The notes beneath the pieces were generated by a model. It saw only the letters and a program-made list of their open reading frames with translations. It was not told the DNA's origin and did not search any database. The translations under genes were made by a program, and so were the position numbers. Below, in pieces: positions 1 through 8,343 of a stretch of 49,503 nucleotides of DNA (position 1 is its first letter; each line of letters begins with the position of its first letter). The stretch spans positions 21,526-71,028 of the forward strand of contig JALKAY010000011.1 of NCBI GenBank assembly GCA_023015935.1, written 5' to 3'. Origin of the DNA: Flavobacteriaceae bacterium F08102. Lineage in GTDB: Bacteria > Bacteroidota > Bacteroidia > Flavobacteriales > Flavobacteriaceae.

Positions 1-8
1 TGGTAATC

Positions 9-542
9 GTTGCACAACCCCCAAAAACAACTAATTATTGACTTGTTTTTAGTGGGTTTAAGCGAGGCTGTAATTTTATTGACTTATTAATTCTGTTTTT
101 TTTGACGGGTTAAATCGACCTACTATGCCTCTCAGGTGGTCAATAATTTGAGTTAACACAGCAGTGACTGACTTGACATCACTTCTCACAACATTACTAT
201 TGAATTTTAGGTACTTTTTCAGTTTGTAGGGAATGGCGGAGAGATGCATTATTTTATTTGCTTAATTCCCGTCGTTTGTATTTTACGTAAATCCAAACAT
301 TGAGTAAGTGTCCCAAAGAAGGGTATATAGGTATGCAGGAATTGTGTATCTATTTCTTGTTTCAAACGCCGATAAAAATTCTCTACGGTAATGCGATCAC
401 TTATTTGAAATTGAATGAATAATTTTCTTGATACTCTTTCTTTCCTTGCATACCTCGAAATGCGGACTATCAGTCTAATGAGCAATATACACATGCCTTT
501 TTTTAGTTCGTTTTATCCCTAATTATATTTATCTTGTGCAAC
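9..542 (-). mobile_element. Decayed, internally deleted IS1182-like element
   Basis: A remnant insertion sequence is delimited by a 9-bp inverted repeat, GTTGCACAA at 9-17 and TTGTGCAAC at 534-542. The coding remnant between them lies on the minus strand and carries only the start and the end of an IS1182-type transposase. At about 530 bp the element is far shorter than a full IS1182 copy (roughly 1.5 kb or more), so it cannot encode an active transposase. No clear target-site duplication is visible in the flanks. The family call rests on recalled protein motifs and has not been tested by a search. Confidence 0.6.
76..494 (-). pseudogene. IS1182 family transposase, internal deletion plus frameshift
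   Basis: Two abutting minus-strand frames make up this remnant. The first (494-249) contains KLFIQFQISDRITVENFYRR, which resembles the N-terminus of IS1182 transposases, then passes directly into GTLTQ..LRKIQTTGIKQ, which resembles the C-terminal region. The second (249-76) continues with NKIMHLSAIPYKLKKYLKF, the expected next block of the same C-terminus. The central catalytic part is therefore missing. The switch of frame near 250-261 fits loss of 4 bp from a GCAAGCAA-type repeat. The stop of the first frame and the ATG of the second overlap as TAATG, which mimics translational coupling but is more simply frameshift decay. Non-functional. Confidence 0.6.
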
Positions 543-657
543 AGGAGAATGGCAATAAGTTATTGTTTGTGCTTGCCTATTTTGTGAATTCCTGTGGATT
601 TTCTATTGGGTTTGTCCTTACTAAATTAGGTGTTTACCTACACAACAAACCATGTAC

Positions 658-669
658 AACAACGTTGTT
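658..669. repeat. 12-bp perfect palindrome AACAACGTTGTT
   Basis: A perfect 12-bp palindrome lies 27 bp upstream of the phospholipase D-like gene. It could be an operator or part of an old recombination site. Nothing else supports either reading. Confidence 0.35.
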
Positions 670-695
670 CTTAATGCGAAAAAAAGAAAATATAA

Positions 696-1550
696 ATGAG
701 TAAATTTTTAACTGGCAAAGATTTAGAAGATACCATTTACGATATTATTTGGGAAACTGAAAACACGTTAATGATAGTTTCACCATTCATTAAACTTGAC
801 CACTATTTCAAGAAATTATTTGACAAACATGAAAACAACCCCAAAATACATTTGATTTTAGTGTTTGGGAAAAATGAGAAAGAAGTCAAAAAAAGTATGA
901 GTAAAGCGGACTTTGACTATTTCAAAAAGTTTCTAAATGTTAGCATAGTTTATGTCCCAAATCTACACGCAAAATATTACGGAAATGAAAAAAAAGGTAT
1001 AATTACATCAATTAACCTTTACGATTATTCTTTTAAAAACAACATCGAATTTGGTGTTTATTCTGAACAAAGTTTATTGAGTAATTTTAAACAATCTGCA
1101 GATAATGATGCTTGGAAAGAATGTATGGAAATAGCTAACAACAATGAAGTTGTTTTCATAAAACGACCTGTTTACGAAAACAAAAAAATGATTATTAGTC
1201 TTGGTAAAAGATATGTGAAATCTGATATTCTTTTTGACTCAACCGAAAAATTTTATGGTTTTTCTAAAAACAAAAAATCTGAAGAGAAAAGACTTTTAGA
1301 TTTTCCAAAAGAACTTGAATTAGGGGCAGGACCAAGTGAAAGACCAAAACGAGAGGTTGAGGAAGATCAGAAATATGGCTATTGCATAAGAACAGGAAAA
1401 AAAATCAGATTTAATCCAAAACAACCAATGAGTAAAGAAGCTTGGAAAACTTGGAATGTATATGGAAATGCAGATTTTCCTGAAAAATATTGTCATAAAA
1501 CAGGAAAACCATCAAATGGAAAAACATCAATGAATAACCCAATTTTGTAA
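696..1550 (+). CDS. Phospholipase D-like (HKD family) protein with C-terminal Cys/His module
   Basis: A 284-residue protein of the PLD-like superfamily. Residues 1-125 show the usual start (TLMIVSPFIK, near residues 24-33) and one HxK motif, NLHAKYY with H91 and K93, followed by the ITSINLYD segment (N107) typical of single-motif bacterial homologues. Such proteins usually form dimers that join two half-sites, and some are nucleases. The substrate here is unknown. The C-terminal 60 residues (CIRTGK...KYCHKTGK) look like a degenerate zinc-binding module in which some cysteines are replaced by threonine. There is no signal peptide, so it is probably cytoplasmic. It stands alone, next to a decayed IS, with repeats on both sides. 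Confidence 0.7.
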   Translation: MSKFLTGKDLEDTIYDIIWETENTLMIVSPFIKLDHYFKKLFDKHENNPKIHLILVFGKNEKEVKKSMSKADFDYFKKFLNVSIVYVPNLHAKYYGNEKKGIITSINLYDYSFKNNIEFGVYSEQSLLSNFKQSADNDAWKECMEIANNNEVVFIKRPVYENKKMIISLGKRYVKSDILFDSTEKFYGFSKNKKSEEKRLLDFPKELELGAGPSERPKREVEEDQKYGYCIRTGKKIRFNPKQPMSKEAWKTWNVYGNADFPEKYCHKTGKPSNGKTSMNNPIL

Positions 1551-2130
1551 TTATACGATAAACAACACTGCTAATCGTTCCGCAACCGCTTAAAGGACGA
1601 ATTTTTGACTTATTATTTAAAATTAACAGAAAAATCTTAAAAAGAGGAACCGTTTATTGGAGAAATTACGAACTGAAACTTGACAGTATTAGTGTATTTT
1701 TTGTGATGGATAAATAACCGCACACTACCTAATCTTTAATGACCTGTTGAAAGGACTGTGTATGGGTGTGGGAATCGGATTAATGATGGCGTCGATAAAA
1801 TTTAGGGATTTCAAAACGTCCCATTTGCTGGATGAATAAGGTTTCGGATACGCATTTAAATTATTCTAAACGTTAGCTTGGTTTAAAAGTTTGAAGTGAA
1901 TAGTGAATAATGTTAATGAATGCCATGTTGAGCGTTTAAATTAGCCAGAAAATTTGAGTTGCTTTCCAATAAATGACCTTACCCCATAATGCCCTTCGAG
2001 TATTGTTCCTTGTTTCATCGCTTGTTTGATGGATTATGGGAGTTAATCCGTAGTTATAAAGGTTGTGTTTTAGTTGCTAAATGTTAAAGTGAAGGACTAT
2101 CTTTACCATCTGAATTAGTAAAAATAAACA
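1551..2130. other. Intergenic region, 580 bp
   Basis: No convincing gene. The first part (1570-1612) resembles positions 2-45 of the window. An open frame of about 50 codons without a good start (roughly 1567-1719, plus strand) could be a relic, but I do not recognise it. The rest has stops in all frames and no strong hairpin. Confidence 0.4.
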
Positions 2131-2595
2131 ATGAATACGATTAAAGAAGGTATCGGGCTAGGAAAATTGAAATTTGGTATGTCTCGTAATGAAGTTGAAT
2201 CTATACTAGGACAACCCGAAGAGATTGAAACACATTCCTTTCCGGATGATGAATATGCTGCTGAGAATTGGCACTATGATGAGCTTGAAGTTTCTCTTGG
2301 ATTTGAAGAAATTGAAGATTGGCGTTTGGTTACGTTGGCGATTACTGCCGAAAATTTCACTTTTCGTAGGTTTCATCCCATTGGCATGTCTAAAAAGGAA
2401 TTTATCAATGTGTTAAGTGAAGAAGGTATTTTTGATCTTGAGCATGAAGATGTATCCTCAGAAGATTATCCCAACCACGAAATACTTTCTTCGGATAGCT
2501 TACAAATGAATTTTTGGTTTGAGGAGGATGTATTGTCTGAAGTACAATGGGGACCGTTTTTTACCGATGAAGACGTTATTCAATGGCCTGATTAA
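2131..2595 (+). CDS. Hypothetical acidic protein, BamE/immunity-like N-terminus
   Basis: A strongly acidic 154-residue cytoplasmic protein with no signal peptide or membrane segment. It starts with GIGLGKLKFGMSRNEVESIL followed by GQPEEI. This is the G-x-fGMs-x-xEV-xx-lG-P pattern found in BamE-like folds and in many small proteins that serve as immunity partners in toxin systems. A second copy of the pattern begins near residue 91 (HPIGMSKKEFINVLSEEGI), suggesting two tandem repeats of one fold. No toxin gene is seen nearby, so a role in immunity is only a guess. The ATG follows an A-rich leader, as is common in flavobacteria. Confidence 0.6.
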   Translation: MNTIKEGIGLGKLKFGMSRNEVESILGQPEEIETHSFPDDEYAAENWHYDELEVSLGFEEIEDWRLVTLAITAENFTFRRFHPIGMSKKEFINVLSEEGIFDLEHEDVSSEDYPNHEILSSDSLQMNFWFEEDVLSEVQWGPFFTDEDVIQWPD

Positions 2596-2926
2596 ACCAT
2601 AGATTTTGGATTTATGTCTTACCTAGTTCGGTATTAACGATGATTAAAATGGATGCTTTTGTCTATCTTTTAGCGTCTTTGGTGATTCTTGAAGAAGAAA
2701 GAGGATACTTTATCTATGTAAAACTACTCTTTCCATGAATTTTTTTACATAAAAGTATGTCAAAGTCAATGGTTGAAGTGGGTAGTTCTTCGAGGATATA
2801 CAAGGGATAAGCAATAAATGGCATACCTTAACAAGGACGGTGCGATCTTAAATGTAAATTATCAGGTATTGTTTAGTAACTTTGCCAATGAAACCATGAA
2901 CTATTCATGGCCTAAATACCTACCGC
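2596..2926. other. Intergenic region, 331 bp
   Basis: No gene recognised. The 3' end holds a good Bacteroidetes promoter element (2877-2884) for the following small gene. Confidence 0.4.
2877..2884 (+). promoter_or_regulatory. -7 promoter element TAACTTTG
   Basis: TAACTTTG, followed by C, matches the Bacteroidetes -7 consensus TAnnTTTG. It lies 42 bp before the ATG at 2927. No clear -33 TTG element is seen. Confidence 0.5.
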
Positions 2927-3253
2927 ATGAAACAATCAGAATTCTTAGAGAAAAATGTTTTTAATGATCTAGAAAACCAAAATAATGGATTTGATAAAGA
3001 GAATTCACATCATTTTTCTCAGTCGGATTTTAATCTCGTACTCGAACGTGTTGAACATTATGGTATTGGAATCTACGAATTGATAACTTGGCGTAACGGA
3101 ACGTTTTACGCTGTTGCCAATCATGTAGAAACTAAAAAGAAAGCAACAGATCCGCAATGGTACCAGAAAGCATTTTTGACATTTAAAACAGCACAACCAG
3201 GATTGACCTATGCGGCTAAGTTTAAAGTCTCTAACAAGTTGCTAGCGAGATAA
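2927..3253 (+). CDS. Hypothetical protein, 108 aa
   Basis: A soluble protein of 108 residues without signal peptide or membrane helix. I do not recognise a family. The middle (ERVEHYGIGIYELITWRNGT) is the most gene-like block. The C-terminus is basic and rich in aromatic residues (DPQWYQKAFLTF). A consensus promoter lies just upstream, which supports a real monocistronic gene. Function unknown. Confidence 0.55.
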   Translation: MKQSEFLEKNVFNDLENQNNGFDKENSHHFSQSDFNLVLERVEHYGIGIYELITWRNGTFYAVANHVETKKKATDPQWYQKAFLTFKTAQPGLTYAAKFKVSNKLLAR

Positions 3254-3482
3254 CCTTTCTACACAACTAGAACCATGCTGTTTTGACCGTATGTTAGCGT
3301 TTTGATTGGCATACCATTTTGTGTCCTTTCGTAGGCACAAAGTATATGGCTATAAAGATTGTATCTAACAGTTAAATTGATAGCCATCCGTCAAGTACCA
3401 AGTGCTCCGTGCATTTACTTTTTAATCTTTTATATACGATACTTGTCTAAAGAGAGTTAATTCAGTAGAACTAAGTTCATAT

Positions 3483-4559
3483 ATGATGAAATTTATGTCC
3501 ATTTTTTTGGTAATACTACCATTCCTTTTCGGATGTGATGGTGCTGAGGCTTCTATCGAGCAAGACCCTCAAGAACAAATGTATTTTCCTCCAACCACAA
3601 CAAATTTTTGGGAAACGACCACTTTTAAAAAAGTAGGGTGGAATGAAGACGCCGTTCCCGACTTAACTCAATTTTTGATAGCTAACGGGACCAAAGCGTT
3701 CATGATACTTTATAAAGGGCGGATTGTTATGGAGGAATATTTTAATGGGCATACAGCGAGTGATACGTGGCAATGGAATAGTGCCGGTAAAACGTTGGTA
3801 ACGGCTACGGTAGGAATTGCTCAGGAAGAAGGTCTTTTAAATATTGACGCAAAGGTGTCGGATTATTTAGGGGTACATTGGACCAGTGAACCTGTAGAAA
3901 AAGAAAATTTAATCCACCTAAAGCATCTATTGTCTATGACCTCAGGGATAGATGACACACGTGAATTTATTTCCAAAGCAAACATGACCTATCTCGCAGA
4001 TGCGGGTATGCGATGGTCATATCACAATGTGTTTCAAAAATTGATGGATGTTATAACAAGGGTTAGTTTGCAAGATTTTGAATCGTACTTTAATCAAAAG
4101 ATTAAAGATAAGCTCGGAATGGATGGCTTTTGGAATAATGGAATAATTTTTACTATATACCACAGTACGGCACGTAGTATGGCGCGTTTCGGATTATTAG
4201 CCTTAAATAAAGGGGCTTGGGATGGAGAACAGATTGTGAATGAATCGTTTTTTCTAGAAAGTACCAGTTCATCTCAGACAATAAATCCGGCCTATGGGTA
4301 CTTATGGTGGTTAAATGGTAAAAACACATTTATGATTCCTGGTGAGCAAACCGTCTTTTCAGGAAGCTTAGTTCCCAATGCACCGAATGATATGGTTGCA
4401 GGAATGGGGGCTTCAGAGCAACGAATGTATGTAGTTCCAAGTAAAGACCTCGTTGTTATTAGAATGGGAAATGGAGTAGATCCTGACAATGCAACATTCG
4501 CGGTTTCGGGATTTGACAATAGTCTCTGGCAAAAACTCAATGCTGTAATCAATGATTAA
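3483..4559 (+). CDS. Beta-lactamase-related serine hydrolase, lipoprotein
   Basis: A 358-residue member of the class C beta-lactamase/PBP4* family. A lipoprotein signal ends in the lipobox LFGC (C18), so the enzyme is probably membrane-anchored and faces the periplasm or the surface. The nucleophile motif SAGK gives S100 and K103. The second motif YHN gives Y180 and N182. The C-terminal GMGASEQRMYVVPSKDLVV block is typical of the family, although the third motif (usually KTG or HxG) is not obvious. Such proteins are mostly esterases or peptidases of unknown substrate rather than antibiotic resistance enzymes. A second ATG three bases downstream (3486) is an equally good start. Confidence 0.85.
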   Translation: MMKFMSIFLVILPFLFGCDGAEASIEQDPQEQMYFPPTTTNFWETTTFKKVGWNEDAVPDLTQFLIANGTKAFMILYKGRIVMEEYFNGHTASDTWQWNSAGKTLVTATVGIAQEEGLLNIDAKVSDYLGVHWTSEPVEKENLIHLKHLLSMTSGIDDTREFISKANMTYLADAGMRWSYHNVFQKLMDVITRVSLQDFESYFNQKIKDKLGMDGFWNNGIIFTIYHSTARSMARFGLLALNKGAWDGEQIVNESFFLESTSSSQTINPAYGYLWWLNGKNTFMIPGEQTVFSGSLVPNAPNDMVAGMGASEQRMYVVPSKDLVVIRMGNGVDPDNATFAVSGFDNSLWQKLNAVIND

Positions 4560-4674
4560 ATAGTTTCGCGGTGCCTAGTAAAAAAGTTTGGGTTGAAATG
4601 ATATAGTCTTTTTACTCTTATAATTTTAGGTATCTTGCAACAAAGCATACATGGTATGCAAAGAACTTCGTTAA

Positions 4675-4899
4675 ATGAAACTAAACGTATTGTCGTGTGA
4701 TTCACTACGACCTGATAAAAGAGCCATAGCCAATTGTATTTTGAAGATTTCATTAAATATGACCGCTTCCTTGTCAAAGGAGCTTACGGAAATTTTAATA
4801 GAAGGGGATGCTGTGGATATTGAGATTTCCGATAGAAATTCGGCTTCTGGGTTAAGAGCCTTGCGAAAATTATCTATTGATTATGAAATTGTAGCATGA
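4675..4899 (+). CDS. Small protein resembling the ribosomal L7/L12 C-terminal domain
   Basis: A 74-residue protein. From DKRAIANCILKISLNMTASLS to the end it follows the helix-helix-strand layout of the L7/L12 C-terminal domain: a first helix ending in a hydrophobic loop, an LIEGDAVDIEI strand, a helix containing SGLRALRKL, and a final strand DYEIV. This reading is by eye only and residue identity is low. It would be a free-standing paralogue and not the ribosomal protein itself. The overlapping minus-strand frame looks less protein-like. It shares a hairpin terminator region with the converging slyD-like gene. Confidence 0.5.
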   Translation: MKLNVLSCDSLRPDKRAIANCILKISLNMTASLSKELTEILIEGDAVDIEISDRNSASGLRALRKLSIDYEIVA

Positions 4900-4930
4900 T
4901 GAATCGGAGGGTAGGTATAAGATCCAAAAA

Positions 4931-4972
4931 ATAAAAACAGCCTTGCTCCATCAAAGGTAGCAAAGGCTGTTT
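4931..4972 (-). terminator. Intrinsic terminator of the SlyD-like gene
   Basis: On the minus strand a hairpin with arms AAACAGCCTTTGCT / AGCAAGGCTGTTT (one bulged base) and an 11-nt loop is followed by a U-rich tail. It lies 23 bp after the stop of the SlyD-like gene and may also stop the converging small gene. Confidence 0.8.
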
Positions 4973-4994
4973 CGTATATTAAAACCTAATTTGT

Positions 4995-5426
4995 TTATGC
5001 TTTAATCTCAACAACTTCAAGATCAAAAACAAGGTCTTGTCCTGCTAATGGATGATTTGCGTCAATAATAATTGTTTCATCTTTTACTTCAATCACACGT
5101 AAATTCATTTCTCTTCCATCAGGCGTGGTAGAAACAAGTCCCATACCAACTTCTGGTGTCATATCTTGTGGAAGCTCTGATTTGTTTACTTCGTGTTTTA
5201 AATCTTCAATTACATCCCCATAGGCATCCTCTTTTGCGATGGTAATGGTTTTTTTCTCGTTCAATTTCATGTTGATTAACCCTTTCTCAAATCCAGGAAT
5301 TAATTGTCCTTGGCCTAAGGTAACTTCTAAGGGTTCTCTTCCCTCTGAACTGTCAAAAACCTGTCCATCTACTAATTTGCCGGTATAATTTACTTTAACC
5401 GTGGTGTTTTCTTTTACTATACTCAT
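4995..5426 (-). CDS. FKBP-type peptidyl-prolyl isomerase, SlyD-like
   Basis: A 143-residue FKBP-type isomerase and chaperone with the SlyD layout. The FKBP core appears at residues 1-70 (VNYTGKLVDGQVFDSS, then LIPGFEKGLINM). An inserted flap (IF) domain follows at about 70-125, and the last FKBP strand closes the chain (HPLAGQDLVFDLEVVEI). The histidine-rich metal-binding tail of E. coli SlyD is absent, as is usual outside the enterobacteria. No signal peptide is present, so it is cytoplasmic. Monocistronic with a strong terminator. Confidence 0.93.
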   Translation of the reverse strand: MSIVKENTTVKVNYTGKLVDGQVFDSSEGREPLEVTLGQGQLIPGFEKGLINMKLNEKKTITIAKEDAYGDVIEDLKHEVNKSELPQDMTPEVGMGLVSTTPDGREMNLRVIEVKDETIIIDANHPLAGQDLVFDLEVVEIKA

Positions 5427-5975
5427 TATTTATGCTTTAATGTAAAAATACTCTTGGCATAATTCTTATACCGCAACTATTTTAGTTTTAACTTCTGCCA
5501 AAGGAGGCCGCGAAAATCAAGCCAAAGACCCTAAATTTTAAATAGATTGTAAATAATAGACTATTTTATGGTTTATAGCCATTGTTAATCATTCCTTAGC
5601 CCTTTAAACATAGACATGTCACTAATTTGTTAGTGCAAAAAATATTTTTATAGCGAGTGGTAAAATCGGTAATTTTGTCAGTTAAATGCTGATTTTACCA
5701 GAAATCTATGCCAAATCAATCGCTTAAAACTCCTCATTTTTCTAATTTTAAGTCCATTTCTGTGAAAAATAGGTTTGGAGAAAAGACGGTTTTTTGTTGT
5801 ATAGTGACATTTCTTTTTTTATTTGTTAAGCGTTTGGAACCAATCCCCATTACTTTTTACACCTAGAATGATTTCGTCGTTTAAAAAAGGAGGAATTCTA
5901 TGCTAAAAATACTTATCTTGGGCTAAGACTAAACCCGATTTTCAAGGGCTAGTTTGCTCATTAATTATAATCATT
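5427..5975. other. Intergenic region, 549 bp, with inverted repeat and mini-ORF
   Basis: A divergent intergenic region. It holds a 10-bp inverted repeat (5658-5700) and an 8-codon ORF (5900-5926) preceded by a perfect AAGGAGG ribosome binding site, which is unusual for this phylum. No longer gene is recognised. Confidence 0.4.
5658..5700. repeat. 10-bp inverted repeat TGGTAAAATC / GATTTTACCA
   Basis: Perfect arms at 5658-5667 and 5691-5700 surround a 23-nt loop. There is no T-tract, so it is not a typical terminator. It lies between the divergent slyD-like and mscS-like genes and could be a regulatory site or an RNA hairpin. Confidence 0.5.
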
Positions 5976-6467
5976 ATGAATATAACTGAAATAAGAATTC
6001 TTCAAACGGGTTTAGTCCTTGTGGTATTTCTTCTTATGCGAATATTGGGCTATCGACTCATTGATCGAACGGTTACCAAAAGTTTATTGCAAAAAACTAG
6101 AGGTAAAATCATTAAGAAACTATGGAAGTTTACCTTAGTTATCATCGCATTGATCTTTATTTTAACCGTATGGGGAGTCGAACAATCTGAACTCGTTATG
6201 TTTATGGCTTCGGTATTGACGGTCATTGGGATTGCCCTATTTGCACAGTGGTCCCATTTGTCAAACTTAACGTCGGGAATTATTATTTTTTTTAATCATT
6301 CAGTCAAGCTGGATGATACGGTGTGTATTATGGATAAAGATTTTGAGATTGAAGGTAGAATAAGTGATATTGGACTTTTCTTTGTGAAATTGAAGACTAA
6401 CCAAGGGGAAGAAGTCTTTTTACCTAATAATATCTTCTTACATAAAATGATTAAAAAGAAACACTAA
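5976..6467 (+). CDS. Short MscS-like mechanosensitive channel domain protein
   Basis: A 163-residue inner-membrane protein. It has a TM helix at about 9-27, a second at about 49-66, a third pore-lining type helix (MFMASVLTVIGIALFAQWSHLSNLTSG, about 75-101), and a beta-domain (DDTVCIMDKDFEIEGRISDIGLFFVKLKT, then EEVFLPNN). The FAQWSHLSNLTSGI segment followed by the EG.I.dIg...T...G....PN pattern is diagnostic for MscS. The C-terminal alpha/beta vestibule domain is missing, as in other short MscS-like proteins of Bacteroidetes. Likely role: release of solutes on osmotic downshift. Confidence 0.85.
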   Translation: MNITEIRILQTGLVLVVFLLMRILGYRLIDRTVTKSLLQKTRGKIIKKLWKFTLVIIALIFILTVWGVEQSELVMFMASVLTVIGIALFAQWSHLSNLTSGIIIFFNHSVKLDDTVCIMDKDFEIEGRISDIGLFFVKLKTNQGEEVFLPNNIFLHKMIKKKH

Positions 6468-6633
6468 TTCCGCGAAAGACATCGGGAATTTTGTTTACAT
6501 AATTTCGCCTTGTGTACCGTTGAGTACACGAATAATCTTCACTGTATTTGGTGGGTTTCAGTAAAGACCTACGAACTATTTTGTTTCTAAGTGGGTTTTC
6601 AATTTAAATAAGAAGTACCTTACAAATTGAAAT

Positions 6634-8343
6634 ATGTCCTATATGCCATTAGATCTAGTCCGTACATCCCCGAAAATCAGTACTGTAGATACTGTAATTA
6701 TCGGATCCGGTGTTGGAGGTTTAGCGGCGGCTATTTGTTTGTCGAGAGCTGGACAAAAAGTATTGGTTGTAGAACAACACGATGTACCTGGGGGATGGTG
6801 TCATAGTTTTTACCTCAATGGTGATCGATTTACCCCAGGGGTACATTATGTAGGACTCGTAGGAAAAGGCTTGTCAACGAGTGTACTTTATGAAGGCTTG
6901 GGAATAGGCAATGCCATTTCCTTTTATCGACAGAATCCGTTGGCATTTGAACACTGTTGGATAGGAGAAGAACGTTTTGATTATCCCGCCGATTTTAAAA
7001 CTTTTGAAGAACGATTAATTCAACGTTTCCCTGAAGAAGCGAAGAATATTCGAAGCTATCTTTTGTTGGTTACGCATATTGGTAGGCAATTGAGCTTAAT
7101 ACCTAAAATTCGTACAATTTAGCAACAAATAACTATTCCCTTTCGTACGAAACACATGGGGAAATATGCCCCTTTTAGCCTAAAGCGCGTCTTGGGTTGG
7201 TATATTAAAGACCCTTTACTTCAACGGATTTTATCTATTCAGTTTGGGAATCATGGATTGGCCCCATCTAAGGCGAGTTTTGTTTTACATGCAGCGATTA
7301 TGTATCATTATCATCAAGGGGGATTTTATCCTGTAGGTGGAGGTGGAGCCATCGTTAAAGCGATGACCAATGCAATTAAAGAAAAAAAAGGAATTGTTCG
7401 AACAGGTACAGCAGTAAAACGCATATTAGTAGAAAAGAAGAAGCAGCGGTATAAAGCCGTAGGGGTTGAATTAGCCAATGGCGAGCAAATAGTTGCCCAT
7501 TGTATTATTTCTAATGCAGATCCCGGAATTACCTATCAAAAGCTGCTTAAAGAAGATCAATTATCCAATCGTTTAAAGAAAAAATTAGCGAAGACTACGT
7601 ATTCGTGTACTTCATTAATGCTTTTTCTCACCGTAGCTATGGATGTAACTAAGGCGGGGATTGACTCAGGAAATATTTGGCGGATTGCGAATAAAGATAT
7701 GGATGACGTTTATCGTGATATGCAGAAAAAAGACCTACTAGAAGATGAAGAATTTGCCGGAATGTTCATTAGTTGTACCAGTCTAAAAGACCCTTCTAGT
7801 TTTGATGGAAAACACCATACAATTAAGGCAATTACGTATATTAATTATGATGCATTTGAAGCGTTTTTTGGTGAAAACCTTGAACGTTCTGAATCTTACA
7901 TGCATTTTAAAGAAAAAATTATAGCCAAGTTTATGGTGACACTAGAGAAAGTAATTCCTGGAATTTCAGCGCATATTGTACAAAGGGAATTGGGAACTCC
8001 CTTAACGAATACACACTATATTAATACCACCCGTGGAAGTGTTTATGGTACGGAGAAAAGTTTAAGACATATTGGCCCTTTTGCTTACAAAACTAAAAGT
8101 GAAATAGAGCATTTGTACTTATGTGGTGCAAGTATTCAGTCGCACGGCGTGGCTGGGGCAAGTTATTCAGGGGTACAAACCGCAGCGAAGATTCTCGGTT
8201 GTCATCAAGAAGACCTATTACAACCGGCAGATGATCAGCAAGTACAGGTTTACGAAGCAGAAGATGCTAGTGCGTACCCAGCGTGGATGCGTAAAAAAAT
8301 AGCGATTAAGCAAACTAAAATAAAACGTATTAAAGTGTCGTAA
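6634..8343 (+). pseudogene. FAD-dependent oxidoreductase (phytoene desaturase / retinol saturase type) interrupted by TAG
   Basis: This 570-codon frame encodes a CrtI/CrtISO/RetSat-type flavoprotein but has one in-frame amber codon at 7120-7122. The first part carries the Rossmann FAD motif VIIGSGVGGLAAAICLSRAG and VVEQHDVPGGWCHSF. The second part carries GGFYPVGGGGAIVKAM, ISNADPGITY and the C-terminal FAD block LCGASIQSHGVAGASYSGVQ. Both parts are in the same frame and the codons after the TAG stay open to the ATG at 7156, so no insertion or deletion is involved. Homologues saturate or isomerise polyene chains such as carotenoids. Either it is a recent pseudogene or some readthrough occurs. 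Two separate proteins are unlikely because each lacks half of the fold. Confidence 0.8.

Noticed and set aside
1551-1620. Possible integron attC-like site after the phospholipase D-like gene
   Set aside because: No integrase, no clear pair of core sites and no foldable attC arms could be shown. Only the weak repeat is reported.
4556-4777. 73-codon minus-strand open frame opposite the L7/L12-like gene
   Set aside because: Irregular composition and no family. The plus-strand frame is more protein-like.
7156-8343. Separate protein starting at ATG 7156
   Set aside because: It would lack the FAD-binding N-terminus, and the frame is continuous with the upstream part except for one TAG.
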